This document shows, one piece after another, positions 9,515-18,125 of a DNA stretch of 64,000 nt (position 1 is the stretch's first letter; the number at the start of each line of letters is the position of its first letter). The translations under genes were made by a program, and so were the position numbers. This stretch comes from Sphingobium ummariense RL-3 (GTDB lineage Bacteria; Pseudomonadota; Alphaproteobacteria; Sphingomonadales; Sphingomonadaceae), in assembly GCF_000447205.1 (NCBI RefSeq), contig NZ_AUWY01000112.1, forward strand, positions 106,716 through 170,715. Direction: 5' to 3'. The notes under the pieces were generated by a model that worked only from the letters and a program-made list of their open reading frames with translations, was not told where the DNA came from and did no database searches.

Positions 9515-10104
9515 GGATTTACGGCCTCACCGGCTCCATCGGCATGGGCAAATCCGCGGTCGCGGCGATGCTGCGGCGCGAGGGCGTGCCGCTGTTCGAT
9601 GCCGATGCGGAGGTGCACCGGCTGCAGGGGCCGGGCGGGGCGCTGGTCGCAGCGATCGAGGCCCGCTTTCCCGGCACCACCGGGCCGAAGGGCGTCGATC
9701 GCGCGAAGCTGGGCGCGGCGGTGTTCGGTCAACCGCAGGAACTGAAGGCGCTGGAGGCGATCGTCCATCCGGCGGTGCAGGCGTCGCGCAGGCGGTTCCT
9801 GCAACGGTTCCGGTCCCGTCGCTTCGTGGTGCTGGACATCCCGCTGCTGTTCGAAACCCACGGGGAGCGCCGGCTGGACGGCGTGATCGTCGTCACCGCA
9901 CCCGCCTGGAAGCAGCGCAAGCGCGTGCTCGCGCGGCCGGGCATGACGCAGGCACGGTTCCGCCGGATTGTCCATCTGCAAATGCCCGATGCTGAAAAGC
10001 GGCGAAGGGCCGACTATATCATCCAAACGGGCACGACCTTCGCCGCGACGCGGGGGCAGGTCCGCCGTCTGGTCGCTTGCCTTGCGGCCAAGACGGGCCG
10101 ATAA
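9511..10104 (+). CDS. coaE: Dephospho-CoA kinase
   Basis: 197 residues. It phosphorylates dephospho-CoA to CoA, the last CoA step; panC of the same pathway lies 4 kb away across the putative origin. P-loop GSIGMGKS at residues 8-15, a DADAEVHRL motif around 30-38 and the LVVLDIPLLFE-type block (here VVLDIPLLFE) identify it. The start overlaps the aroE stop by 4 bp. Confidence 0.94.
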   Translation: MRIYGLTGSIGMGKSAVAAMLRREGVPLFDADAEVHRLQGPGGALVAAIEARFPGTTGPKGVDRAKLGAAVFGQPQELKALEAIVHPAVQASRRRFLQRFRSRRFVVLDIPLLFETHGERRLDGVIVVTAPAWKQRKRVLARPGMTQARFRRIVHLQMPDAEKRRRADYIIQTGTTFAATRGQVRRLVACLAAKTGR

Positions 10105-10138
10105 GAGAAGGTCCGGTCAGACTCGGTTGAAGAGGGCG

Positions 10139-10840
10139 ATGCGCGAGATCATTTTCGATACCGAAACGACAGGGTTCGATCCCGCCACGGGTGACCGCAT
10201 GGTCGAGATCGGCTGCATCGAACTGTTCAACCGCGTGCCGACCGGACGTACCTTCCATGCCTATTACAATCCGCAGCGGCCGATGCCGGCGGCGGCGGAG
10301 GCGGTGCACGGCCTGTCCGACATCTTCCTGTCCGACAAACCCCATTTCGCCCATGGCGTCGAGGAGCTGCTGGCCTTCCTCGAGGACTCCATGCTCGTCG
10401 CGCACAATGCGCGGTTCGATTTCGGATTCCTCAATCACGAGCTGCGGCTGTGCGGTCGGCCCGAAATTTCGCTGGATCGGATGATCGACACGGTGGCGAT
10501 CGCCCGGCAGCTTCACCCCGGCGCCAAGCATTCGCTCGACGCGCTTTGCACCCGCTACGGCATCGACCGCAGTCATCGCGTCAAGCATGGCGCGTTGCTC
10601 GACGCCGAATTGCTCGCCCAGCTCTACATCGAACTGACCGGCGGCCGTCAGATCGGCCTCGGCCTTGCACAGGAGGAAGCGAAAGAGACCGTCAGGGTGG
10701 AACTGGTGGAAACCGCCATGGTTCGCCCTGTTAGGCCCGCGCGCGTCTTTGCGGCGAGCGCGGAGGAACTGGAGCGGCATGCCGCGTTCATCGCGACGCT
10801 GGCAAATCCGCTCTGGCTGGAAGGAGCGCAGCCCGGCTGA
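10139..10840 (+). CDS. dnaQ: DNA polymerase III epsilon subunit (3'-5' proofreading exonuclease)
   Basis: 233 residues from the ATG at 10139; upstream in-frame sequence belongs to the end of coaE in another frame. DEDDh exonuclease motifs are present: DTET at residues 7-10 (Exo I), AHNARFDFGFL (Exo II) and HGALLDAELLA (Exo IIIepsilon His/Asp). It carries a C-terminal extension like E. coli epsilon, probably for contact with the polymerase alpha subunit. Its place next to coaE in the oriC flank matches Caulobacter. Confidence 0.93.
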   Translation: MREIIFDTETTGFDPATGDRMVEIGCIELFNRVPTGRTFHAYYNPQRPMPAAAEAVHGLSDIFLSDKPHFAHGVEELLAFLEDSMLVAHNARFDFGFLNHELRLCGRPEISLDRMIDTVAIARQLHPGAKHSLDALCTRYGIDRSHRVKHGALLDAELLAQLYIELTGGRQIGLGLAQEEAKETVRVELVETAMVRPVRPARVFAASAEELERHAAFIATLANPLWLEGAQPG

Positions 10841-10908
10841 ACCGCCTGCGTTCCATGTCCACCGGCCCGCGCATCCGTCGCGGTCCGGCAAGAACAAGGA
10901 GAAGGCAT

Positions 10909-11502
10909 ATGGATATTCGTGTTTCCGGGCATCAGGTCGAGACGGGCGAGGCGCTCAAGGAGCATGTCTGGACCCGGCTGGAGGCGGTGGCCGAGAAATA
11001 TTTTTCCCGCGCGCTTTCCGCTCAGGTGACTTTCCGACCTGCGCCGCACGGTGCCTTCCACTGCGACATCGTCTGTCATGTGATGACCGGCCTGATCCTG
11101 AAGGGAGCGGGCGAGGCGCAGGAGGCACATCCGGCCTTCGACCAGGCGGCCGACCGGATCGAGAAGCAGCTGCGCCGCTACATGCGCCGCCTGAAGGATC
11201 GCAGCATGCAGGCGGCGGCCGCCGAGGCGCAGCGGGCCAATGGCTATAGCGCCGACGAGATCGACGGCGCGGGCTACACGATCTTCGCCGTCGCGGAGGA
11301 CGAGGAGGAGCCGGCGGAGGCGCCGCTGATCGTCGCCGAGACCAGGGTGGACATCCCGGAGGCCACGGTGTCGGATGCCGTGATGATGCTGGACCTGCGC
11401 AACACCAATGCGCTGCTGTTCGTCAACGCGGGGACGGCGGCCTACAACATGGTCTATCGCCGCCAGGACGGGACGATCGGCTGGGTCGAGCCGCGCGGCT
11501 GA
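10909..11502 (+). CDS. hpf: Ribosome hibernation promoting factor, long form
   Basis: 197 residues from the ATG at 10909, preceded by an AAGGAGAAGG Shine-Dalgarno region. The N-terminal half (1-110) is the S30AE ribosome-binding fold, and the C-terminal 55 residues (about 140-197, APLIVAETRVDIPEATVSDAVMMLD region) are the dimerisation domain of long HPF, which joins 70S ribosomes into 100S dimers in stationary phase. ptsN follows, as often with hpf near rpoN, but no rpoN is present here. Confidence 0.92.
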   Translation: MDIRVSGHQVETGEALKEHVWTRLEAVAEKYFSRALSAQVTFRPAPHGAFHCDIVCHVMTGLILKGAGEAQEAHPAFDQAADRIEKQLRRYMRRLKDRSMQAAAAEAQRANGYSADEIDGAGYTIFAVAEDEEEPAEAPLIVAETRVDIPEATVSDAVMMLDLRNTNALLFVNAGTAAYNMVYRRQDGTIGWVEPRG

Positions 11503-11517
11503 CACGACTGGAAAACG

Positions 11518-11549
11518 GGCCGCCGGTTGACCTTTGCCGGCCGGCGGCC
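11518..11549. terminator. Terminator-like hairpin between hpf and ptsN
   Basis: GGCCGCCGG (11518-11526) pairs perfectly with CCGGCGGCC (11541-11549). There is no T-run afterwards, so termination is uncertain. The loop contains TTGACC (11527), with TATGGG 17 bp further on, so a weak ptsN promoter could overlap the hairpin. Confidence 0.4.
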
Positions 11550-11631
11550 TATGGGGCCGGGCTTTGGTATCCCCGGACAGCGCACAGGATGACATGAGGC
11601 TGGGCGGGGCTCGGCTGCTTCCGGATTAGAC

Positions 11632-12099
11632 ATGGTGCATTTCAACGATATCGTCGCGCCCGACGCGCTCGCAACGAGCCTGTCGGCGAACGGCAAGAAG
11701 CAATTGTTCCAGAAGATCGCCTCGATCGCCGCCCAGGCTTATGGGTTGCAGGCCGATATGGTGGGCGATGCGCTGGCGGAACGCGAGAAGCTGGGCTCGA
11801 CCGGTTTCGGTGGCGGCGTGGCCATTCCCCATGCGAAGATCCCGGGGCTCGACCGGATGTGCGGCGTGGTCGTCCTGCTCGATCCGCCGGTGCCCTTCGA
11901 CGCGGTGGACGAGGCGCCGGTGGACATCGTCTTCGCGCTGCTTTCCCCGGTCGACAGCGGTGCCGAGCACCTCAAGACGCTGGCGCGGGTCTCGCGTTAT
12001 CTTCGCGACGAAGCCCAGGTGGTCCGGCTGCGCGGCGCCAAATCGGCCGAGGCGCTGCATGCGCTGCTGTCGGGCGGCGGGACGCGTGACGCGGCTTGA
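11632..12099 (+). CDS. ptsN: PtsN, nitrogen-PTS EIIA protein
   Basis: 155 residues, the usual EIIA-Ntr length. It accepts phosphate from NPr on the conserved histidine in GVAIPHAKI (His67) and acts as a regulator of K+ and nitrogen/carbon balance rather than a sugar transporter. TGFGGGVAIPHAKIPGL is the PTS EIIA type-2 signature. The thioesterase gene downstream overlaps its end by 14 bp, so they are probably cotranscribed. Confidence 0.93.
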   Translation: MVHFNDIVAPDALATSLSANGKKQLFQKIASIAAQAYGLQADMVGDALAEREKLGSTGFGGGVAIPHAKIPGLDRMCGVVVLLDPPVPFDAVDEAPVDIVFALLSPVDSGAEHLKTLARVSRYLRDEAQVVRLRGAKSAEALHALLSGGGTRDAA

Positions 12100-12556
12100 G
12101 GCTGGCGCACCGCCCAGCGGCGAGGCGGCGCATTTCCGCGCGCTTGAAAATCTCTACCGTTCGGCGCCGATCAACCGGCTGTTCCGCTCGGAGCTGGTGA
12201 TTCCGGAGGCCGGGCGGTCAATCATCGAGTTCGATGTCGACGAAAGCCAATTCCATGCCGCGGGCGCGGTTCACGGCACGGTCTATTTCAAGATGCTGGA
12301 CGATGCGGCCTTCTATGCCGCCAACAGCCTGGTGAGCGACCGCTTCCTGCTGACCACGGCGTTCAACCTGCTGTTCACCCGGCCGATCGGGCCGGGACGC
12401 ATTCGCGCGGAGGGCCGCTGGATCAGCGGCCGGCGCCGGGTCTTCGTGGCCGAAGCCAGCCTGATCGATTCGGACGGCGAGGAAGTGGGGCGCGGCACCG
12501 GCACCTTCATGCGGTCGCAATTCGCGCTGTCGTCGCTGCCTGGCTATGGCCGCTGA
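12086..12556 (+). CDS. PaaI-type hotdog-fold thioesterase
   Basis: 156 residues if translation starts at the GTG at 12086, inside the ptsN end. Hotdog-fold features are visible: a helix with AAGAVHGTVYFKMLDDAAF (the residues that usually carry the catalytic Asp/Glu and the GG-x-x-x-D motif are altered), followed by alternating strands (FNLLFTRPIGPGRIRAEG, RVFVAEASLIDSDG). Probably an acyl-CoA thioesterase; the substrate is unknown. The start is chosen because the conserved region begins soon after it and no ATG is available. Confidence 0.75.
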   Translation: MTRLEAGAPPSGEAAHFRALENLYRSAPINRLFRSELVIPEAGRSIIEFDVDESQFHAAGAVHGTVYFKMLDDAAFYAANSLVSDRFLLTTAFNLLFTRPIGPGRIRAEGRWISGRRRVFVAEASLIDSDGEEVGRGTGTFMRSQFALSSLPGYGR

Positions 12557-12884
12557 ACGGCTGACCAGCGCCATGCTGGCGGGCGCGCTGCTGCGCCGCG
12601 CCGGGGCGGCGGGGGGCTTTGCGACGGTGCTGGTAAAGGGGGACCCGACCAGCGGTGTCATCCTGGTCCAGGCGGTCGAAAAAGGCCAGGAAAAGGGCCT
12701 GTTCGAGCGAGTCCCCGACTATGAGGGCGGCTATCGCCTGGTGCCCTGCGGGCCTGGCCCCGAGGCCGACGCCGAAGCGAGATCCGCCTATGTGGAACGC
12801 CGCCGCCGCGCCGATCCGGACCTGTGGATCATCGAACTCGACATCGCGGAAGCAGAACGGTTCGCCGCTGAAACGATCTGCTGA
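12546..12884 (+). CDS. DUF1491 family protein
   Basis: 112 residues, a small cytosolic protein family found in alphaproteobacteria. The body has LTSAMLAGALLRRAG near the start, a GDPTSGVILVQ strand around 35-45 and a RRRADPDLWIIELD motif near the end. No catalytic residues stand out and no function is known. The start overlaps the thioesterase gene by 11 bp, consistent with a ptsN-thioesterase-DUF1491 unit. Confidence 0.8.
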   Translation: MAAERLTSAMLAGALLRRAGAAGGFATVLVKGDPTSGVILVQAVEKGQEKGLFERVPDYEGGYRLVPCGPGPEADAEARSAYVERRRRADPDLWIIELDIAEAERFAAETIC

Positions 12885-13064
12885 TCGTTGACAGCCCGCG
12901 ATGAGGCGGGCAGAGGCGCGCGCACGCTTCAATGCGCAGGTTGCCGCATTCGTCCATGGGGGGCGGACGCGGTAAACACGCAGACGGGGGGCGGCCCGAC
13001 GTCGCACGAGATGGGTTTTAGAACGCGGCGTTTTCGGCCAAGAACCGCATGTTCCAGAGTTTCA

Positions 13065-13733
13065 ATGAGTTTTCGACTGAAAGCCGCGATTGCCGTGGCC
13101 CTTCTGCTGTCCGCTACTGCGGCGGCCACTTCTTCCGACATGACGCGTGCTGCCGAAGCGACGCTGTCGACTGGATCCCTCCCGGGGATCACCGAGCTTG
13201 AAGCTCCTGCGGCTGGCCGGAAGCCCGCCGTGGTCTTTGCGGCGCCGCGCGAGATCGTGCAGCCGACCGCCCCGGTCCACAAGAGCGATACGCCCAATTT
13301 CAACGAAGGTTCCGAGCCGGCATCCAGCCTGGCTGCCCTGGTCGACGCGCAAGGCGCGCCCGAGGCGCTGGACGACGAGATGAAGTGCCTGGCCGGCGCC
13401 GTCTATTTCGAATCCAAAGGCGAGAGCCTGGAAGGCCAGCTGGCCGTTGCGCGCGTGATCATCAACCGCGCCAAATCCGGCCGTTTCGCCGACAGCCTGT
13501 GCGGCGTGGTGTACCAGCCCAGCCAGTTCAGCTTCGTGCGCGGCCGCGGCATGCCCCCGATCCGCCTGGAGAGCCGCGACTGGCGCGAGGCCGTCGCCAT
13601 CGCCAGAATCGCCATGGCTGACAGCTGGGACAGCAAGGCCGAAGGCGCGCTGTTCTTCCACGCCCGCCGCGTTTCGCCGGGCTGGGGCAAGGCCCGCCTG
13701 GCGCTGATCGACAATCACGTCTTTTACCGCTGA
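13065..13733 (+). CDS. Cell wall hydrolase (SleB/CwlJ family)
   Basis: 222 residues from the ATG at 13065, where a signal peptide begins (RLK plus a hydrophobic stretch to about residue 23). A low-complexity linker leads to a Hydrolase_2 domain (about 100-222) with CLAGAVYFESKGE, holding the catalytic glutamates, then VIINRAKSGRF and GVVYQPSQFSF. In spore formers this domain cleaves cortex; in alphaproteobacteria it probably acts as a peptidoglycan lytic enzyme in the periplasm. Followed by its own terminator. Confidence 0.88.
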   Translation: MSFRLKAAIAVALLLSATAAATSSDMTRAAEATLSTGSLPGITELEAPAAGRKPAVVFAAPREIVQPTAPVHKSDTPNFNEGSEPASSLAALVDAQGAPEALDDEMKCLAGAVYFESKGESLEGQLAVARVIINRAKSGRFADSLCGVVYQPSQFSFVRGRGMPPIRLESRDWREAVAIARIAMADSWDSKAEGALFFHARRVSPGWGKARLALIDNHVFYR

Positions 13734-13757
13734 TCGGCGATCTGATCGCGGGTTGAG

Positions 13758-13790
13758 AGGCCGATTCGGGAAGGCTCGAATCGGCCTTTT
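13758..13790 (+). terminator. Intrinsic terminator of the cell wall hydrolase gene
   Basis: AGGCCGATTCG (13758-13768) pairs with CGAATCGGCCT (13777-13787) across an 8-nt loop, ending in TTTT. A canonical rightward terminator. Confidence 0.85.
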
Positions 13791-13822
13791 CATTTGTTCC
13801 CTTCCTGTTCTAGGGTGGGGCC

Positions 13823-14317
13823 ATGGAGTCCGACCTGACCGACAGTTGCTCGCCGCTGACAGACGGCACGGCGCTGGCCGTGGCGCGCGGCACGCTGCGC
13901 CTGTTCTTCCGCCATGACATGAGCGGCATCCTGGAAGTGCCACTGCCCAATGGACGGCGGGCCGACATCATGGCGATCGACGGGGCCGGTCGGATTACCA
14001 TCGTCGAGATCAAGTGCAGCCGCGCCGACCTGCTGGGCGACATGAAGTGGCCGGACTATTTCGATTATTGCGACCGCTTCTTCTGGGCGGTGCCGTCCGG
14101 GTTCGAGTTGGGGCTGTTCGAGAGCGAGGCGCTATGGCCGGGGCGCACCGGGCTGATCGTCGCGGACCAATATGATGCCGAACTGGTGCGGCCCGCGCCG
14201 ATGGAGCCGCTGGCGGCGGCACGGCGCAAGGCGGAGACGCTGCGCTTCGCCCGGCGCGCGGCACGGCGCCTGACCGCGCTCGCCGACCCGGATCATGCCG
14301 CCGAGATCGGGTGGTAG
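13823..14317 (+). CDS. mmcB: MmcB family DNA repair protein
   Basis: 164 residues. The core GRRADIMAID...ITIVEIKCSRADLLGDMKWPDY looks like a restriction-endonuclease-type nuclease fold, with Asp and the E-x-K pair (EIK) as likely catalytic residues. In Caulobacter the SOS-regulated mmcB takes part in repair of mitomycin C damage. No obvious LexA box was identified upstream; the gene follows the terminator at 13758-13790. Confidence 0.85.
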   Translation: MESDLTDSCSPLTDGTALAVARGTLRLFFRHDMSGILEVPLPNGRRADIMAIDGAGRITIVEIKCSRADLLGDMKWPDYFDYCDRFFWAVPSGFELGLFESEALWPGRTGLIVADQYDAELVRPAPMEPLAAARRKAETLRFARRAARRLTALADPDHAAEIGW

Positions 14318-14337
14318 CTTGAACGGAGCAAGCGAAT

Positions 14338-14736
14338 ATGCGTTCACATTTGGAGTTTCGCTCGGTGGAATTAATCGATTCCTCCGAAAGCGTCGATAGT
14401 CCGGCGGGAGAAACGGTTGCGCGTTTGCTGGCGGAAGCCTTGCCTCGCTATGGCTTCCAGATCGAAGGAGTCGCACCGGAGGATTGGGGATGGCGCTTGC
14501 TGGTCGCCAATGAGCGCTTTCCGCTTTGGATCGGGTGTGGGCGCTATCTGGAGTATGCGGACGGTCATCTTTGCTTCATCGAGCCATCCACCCGTTATGT
14601 GCGTCGCTGGTTTCGAAGAATTCCCACCGAGACCGTGGTGGAGAGGCTAGCTACGGCGCTTGAAGAAAGCATCAGCCAGTGCGGGAAGGCACAGGCCCTG
14701 CGCTGGTGGACTGATACGGAAATCGGCACAACCTAA
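14338..14736 (+). CDS. Hypothetical protein, lower GC than neighbours
   Basis: 132 residues, not recognised. Tryptophan- and arginine-rich in the middle (EDWGWRLL, RYVRRWFRR, LRWWTD), no signal peptide, no membrane segment and no clear catalytic motif, so probably a small cytosolic globular protein. Codon use is visibly less G/C-biased at third positions than mmcB next to it, suggesting recent arrival. It starts 20 bp after mmcB on the same strand. Single-domain size would be compatible with an immunity or cargo-type protein, but nothing shows this. Confidence 0.6.
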   Translation: MRSHLEFRSVELIDSSESVDSPAGETVARLLAEALPRYGFQIEGVAPEDWGWRLLVANERFPLWIGCGRYLEYADGHLCFIEPSTRYVRRWFRRIPTETVVERLATALEESISQCGKAQALRWWTDTEIGTT

Positions 14737-14814
14737 GTCCTGTGATACCGTCATATCAGGATCACTAGCGAACAAGCTAATGGCGTGCGTCGTTGGCTTA
14801 TGACCGTCCTTTTT

Positions 14815-15438
14815 TCAGAACACGGGGCCTTGTACGGGGCCTGTGGGCTTGGCGGTCGTCTTGGCGGCTTCCAGCGCCTCGACCAGGCCCGGAGTCCGGT
14901 TGTCGCGGGTCGCATAGTCCTTGGCGGACATGCCGGCGAGGGTGTCGCGCTTGTCGGGGCTGGCGCCGTTGGCGACCAGAAGGCGGACGAGGCCGACGTC
15001 GCGCAACTGTACCGCGCGGATGAGCGGGGTTTCGCCGCTGCTATTCGCCTTGTCCACCTGCGCCTTGTAGGTCAGCAGCGTGGTCACCCCTTCCTCGAAA
15101 CGGGCCTGCACCGCGTCCATGAGGGGCGTGTTGCCGTCATTGTCGGTGAGGTTGGGGTTGGCGCCCTTGGCGAGCAGGAAGCCGAGCCAGGTGTTGTCCC
15201 GGCGGGCAACGACAATGTGCAGCGCGGTTTCCCCGCTGTTGACGTCGCGGCTGTTGACGAGGGTGGAGCCGGGCTTCTGAAGGAAGTCGGTAACCTTCTG
15301 CCCGTCCTTTTCCTTCACGGCCTTGAGGAAATTATAATTGTCCGAAAACTGCGCATGGGCGGCCATGGGAGCCGCCGCCGCCAGGGCAAGCGCCGCTGCC
15401 CGGCCGATGCCCATCCAAGCCGAAAACCCGTTCTTCAT
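14815..15438 (-). CDS. Periplasmic ankyrin-repeat protein
   Basis: 207 residues from the ATG at 15438, where a signal peptide starts (MKNGFSAW..., cleavage near AHAQ at about 28). The rest is a stack of about four ankyrin repeats, for example GETALHIVVARRDNTWLGFLL, GNTPLMDAVQARFEEGVTTLL and GETPLIRAVQLRDVGLVRLLV, followed by a Pro-rich tail. Ankyrin domains bind other proteins; the exported form suggests a periplasmic partner, unknown here. It is divergent from the SCO1 gene with a 59-bp gap. Confidence 0.85.
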   Translation of the reverse strand: MKNGFSAWMGIGRAAALALAAAAPMAAHAQFSDNYNFLKAVKEKDGQKVTDFLQKPGSTLVNSRDVNSGETALHIVVARRDNTWLGFLLAKGANPNLTDNDGNTPLMDAVQARFEEGVTTLLTYKAQVDKANSSGETPLIRAVQLRDVGLVRLLVANGASPDKRDTLAGMSAKDYATRDNRTPGLVEALEAAKTTAKPTGPVQGPVF

Positions 15439-15497
15439 CGTCCTGCGCCCCGTCTTGTTTGCAAAAGCGCCCATAGCAGGGCATGGCTGGCGGTGCC

Positions 15498-16124
15498 ATG
15501 AACAAAGCTCTGACCCTTGTCGCCCTGCCCGTCCTGGCGCTGCTCGCCGCCTGCAATATGGGAGGTGGCGGCAATGCATCAAGTGAGCAGGGCGAGCTGG
15601 CAGGCGCGCGGATCGGCGCGCCCTTCACCCTGACCGACCAGGATGGGAAAAGGGTGAAATGGGACGATTTCCGGGGCAAGTACCGGATCGTCTATTTCGG
15701 CTATACCTATTGCCCCGACGTCTGCCCGATCGACCTGCAACGCATCATGCAGGCCTTCACCCGGTTCGAGAAGGCCGAGCCGGCCCTGGCCGCGAAGGTG
15801 CAGCCGATCTTCATCAGCGTCGATCCCGAGCGCGACACTCCTGCGGTCGTGAAGATCTATGCCGCGGCTTTCCACCCGCGCCTGATCGGCCTGACCGGCA
15901 CGCCGCAGGAGATCGCGAAGGTCGCGAAGGATTTCGCCGTGCTCTACAATGCCGAGAAGGCCGAGGGGGCGAGCGGCTATCTGGTAAGCCACAGCCGCAC
16001 GCCCTATCTGTTCGATCCTGACGGCAAGCCGGTCGCGCTGGTGCCGGTCGACGATCCGGCGACGCCGGTGGACGAGGGTGCGCCCGACGCGGTGCTCGCC
16101 TTCCTCGAGAAATGGGTGAAGTGA
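15498..16124 (+). CDS. SCO1/SenC family copper protein
   Basis: 208 residues from the ATG at 15498. A lipoprotein signal (LALLAAC, Cys19) precedes a thioredoxin-like fold. The copper ligands of Sco proteins are present: Cys72 and Cys76 in YCPDVCP and His165 in YLVSHSRTP. Sco delivers copper to the CuA site of cytochrome c oxidase at the outer face of the inner membrane. No oxidase genes are nearby. It overlaps the YcgN gene by 13 bp. Confidence 0.92.
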   Translation: MNKALTLVALPVLALLAACNMGGGGNASSEQGELAGARIGAPFTLTDQDGKRVKWDDFRGKYRIVYFGYTYCPDVCPIDLQRIMQAFTRFEKAEPALAAKVQPIFISVDPERDTPAVVKIYAAAFHPRLIGLTGTPQEIAKVAKDFAVLYNAEKAEGASGYLVSHSRTPYLFDPDGKPVALVPVDDPATPVDEGAPDAVLAFLEKWVK

Positions 16125-16549
16125 CGGACTTCTGGGAAAAGCCGCTGGACCAGCTCGACCGCGCACAGTGGGAAGCGCTGTGCGACGGCTGCGGCAAATG
16201 CTGCCTGCACAAGGCCGAGGACGAGGATACCGGGCGCATCTATCCCACCAACGTCGCCTGCCGCCTGCTCGACCGGCATAGCGGGCAATGCACCAACTAC
16301 CGCGAGCGCCGGACCTTCGTGCCCGACTGCGTGCGGCTGACGCCGGCGAAGGTGCGGACCATCAGCTGGCTGCCGCGCACCTGCGCCTATCGCCTGCGGG
16401 GCGAGGGCAAGCCGCTGCCGGAATGGCATTATCTGATCTGCGGAGACCGGGAAGCGGTGCACCGCGCGGGGGAATCCGTGCGGGGATGGACCGTGGCCGA
16501 AGCGGAGGCGGGCGACTGGGAGCATCATCTTGTCGACCGGGAGCTCTGA
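16112..16549 (+). CDS. YcgN-type cysteine cluster protein (UPF0260)
   Basis: 145 residues, the size of UPF0260/YcgN. GCGKCC near residue 28, a central C...CTNYRERR and VPDCVRLTP place cysteines as in the Zn- or Fe-binding YkgJ/UPF0153 superfamily. The function is not known. It starts inside the end of the SCO1 gene and overlaps the next gene by 20 bp, so the three are probably one unit. Confidence 0.85.
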   Translation: MGEVTDFWEKPLDQLDRAQWEALCDGCGKCCLHKAEDEDTGRIYPTNVACRLLDRHSGQCTNYRERRTFVPDCVRLTPAKVRTISWLPRTCAYRLRGEGKPLPEWHYLICGDREAVHRAGESVRGWTVAEAEAGDWEHHLVDREL

Positions 16550-17255
16550 AGCGGCGATCCTGATTGATGGCGTCGCGCTGCCGGTGCGGGTGCGGCGGTC
16601 GGCGCGGGCGCGGGGCTATCGGCTGTCGCTCGACGGGGTGAAGGGCGAGCTGCGGCTGTCGATGCCGGCACGGGCCAGCCTGAAGCGCGCGCTGGGCTGG
16701 GCACAGGGACATGAAGGCTGGGTGCGGGCGCAGATGGCGGCGCGGCCGGCGGTGACCCGGCTGGTGGACGGCGCGGTCTTTCCGCTGGAAGGGCGCGAGG
16801 TGCGCATCCGCTGGATCGAGGGCGCCACGCGGACGATCAAGCTGGAGGAGGGCCGGCTGGAGGAGGACCAGCTGTTGCTGGGCGGTCCGGCCGAGGCAGT
16901 GGGCGGGCGGGTGCTGCGCTGGCTGCAGGCGCGGGCTAAGGCGGTGCTGGAGGCCGAGACGCGGGAGCTGGCGGAGCGGCACGGGCTGCGCGTCGCATCG
17001 GTGGGCGTGGGCGATCCGCGCAGCCGTTGGGGAAGCTGCGCGTCGAGCGGGGCGATCCGCTACAGCTGGCGGCTGATCCTCTGCCCGCCAGAGGTCCGGC
17101 GGGCGACGGTGGCGCACGAACTGGCGCACCTGCTGCACATGGACCACAGCCCGGCCTTTCATGCGGCCCATGCGCGGATCTATGGAGCCGACCCCCGGCC
17201 GGCGCGGGCCTGGCTACGGGCGCAGGGCGCTGGATTGCACCGCTACACGGCTTGA
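16530..17255 (+). CDS. YgjP-like M48-type metallopeptidase
   Basis: 241 residues if it starts at the TTG at 16530, overlapping the YcgN gene. The domain matches YgjP/DUF45 (PF01863): a variable N-terminal half, then SRWGSC (about 165-170) and the zinc motif HELAHLLHMDHSPAF (HExxH at 196-200). The length and layout are typical. It is probably a cytosolic zinc peptidase with unknown substrate. The stop overlaps the end of the convergent trhO gene by 13 bp. Confidence 0.85.
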   Translation: MSTGSSEAAILIDGVALPVRVRRSARARGYRLSLDGVKGELRLSMPARASLKRALGWAQGHEGWVRAQMAARPAVTRLVDGAVFPLEGREVRIRWIEGATRTIKLEEGRLEEDQLLLGGPAEAVGGRVLRWLQARAKAVLEAETRELAERHGLRVASVGVGDPRSRWGSCASSGAIRYSWRLILCPPEVRRATVAHELAHLLHMDHSPAFHAAHARIYGADPRPARAWLRAQGAGLHRYTA

Positions 17256-18061
17256 GGAGTCGCTTCCGGGCAAAGATGATCGCGGTCCCTGGGATAGGGC
17301 AAGCCGCAGTCGGGGCAGGAGACATGGCTGCCCGGCATGAGGCCGTGGGTCACGGCCACGCGTTCGTCGAAGACATAGCAGTCGCCCTGCCAGCGGCTGT
17401 CCTCCACCGGCATTTCTTCCAGATAGCGCAGGATGCCGCCGCGCAGGTGATAGACCTGGTCGAAACCGCGCGCCTTCGCCAGCGCGGTCGACTTTTCGCA
17501 CCGTATGCCGCCGGTGCAGAACATCGCGATCTTCGGCGAGCGGCCCTGGTCCCGCAGCCTTGCGGCGAAATCGTCGAACCAGGCGGGAAATTCGCGAAAG
17601 GAGCGCGTGCCCGGATCGAGCGCCCGGTCGAAGGTGCCGCAGGCGACCTCATAGGCGTTGCGGGTGTCGATGACGATCGTGTCGGGATCGGCGAGGAGGG
17701 CGTTCCATTCGACAGGGTCGATATGGGTGCCGGCCTGCGCTGCGGGATCGAGGTCGCCAGCGCCAAGGGTCACGATCTCCGCCTTCACCTTCACCTTCAT
17801 GCGGGCAAAGGGCGGGCTGTCGGCCGTCGCATATTTGACGTCCAGATCGGCGCAGTCCGGCAGCGCGCGGATATGGGCGATGAGGGCATCAATGCCCTTG
17901 GCACTGCCCGCCACGGTGCCGTTGATCCCTTCTTTGGCGAGGATCAGCGTGCCGCAGGTGCCGAGGTTGGCACACAAGGCGGACAGCGAGGCGGCCATAA
18001 GATCGGGATCGTCGAAACGGGCGAAGCGGTAGAGCGCGGCAATGATCATGGGGGAGTCCAT
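17243..18061 (-). CDS. trhO: TrhO, tRNA uridine-34 hydroxylase (rhodanese family)
   Basis: 272 residues; a start at the ATG at 18049 (MIIAALYRF) is equally possible. N-terminal acylphosphatase-like domain with ILAKEGINGTVAG, then a rhodanese domain with IDTRNAYEVACGTF and active-site loop CTGGIRCEKS (Cys182), and a C-terminal CPDCGLPYP...C zinc-like motif. TrhO/YceA forms 5-hydroxyuridine at tRNA position 34 in an O2-dependent way. Transcribed alone and convergent with the peptidase gene. Confidence 0.92.
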   Translation of the reverse strand: MDSPMIIAALYRFARFDDPDLMAASLSALCANLGTCGTLILAKEGINGTVAGSAKGIDALIAHIRALPDCADLDVKYATADSPPFARMKVKVKAEIVTLGAGDLDPAAQAGTHIDPVEWNALLADPDTIVIDTRNAYEVACGTFDRALDPGTRSFREFPAWFDDFAARLRDQGRSPKIAMFCTGGIRCEKSTALAKARGFDQVYHLRGGILRYLEEMPVEDSRWQGDCYVFDERVAVTHGLMPGSHVSCPDCGLPYPRDRDHLCPEATPQAV

Positions 18062-18125
18062 CGCACGCCCATAGCGGGTCCGCCGCCCTCTTGAAAGCGG
18101 CGGCCAAGGCGCGCATAGCGGGGTG

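Noticed and set aside
12888..13064. Longer start for the cell wall hydrolase gene
   Set aside because: The extension is Arg/Cys-rich and would hide the signal peptide that starts at 13065.
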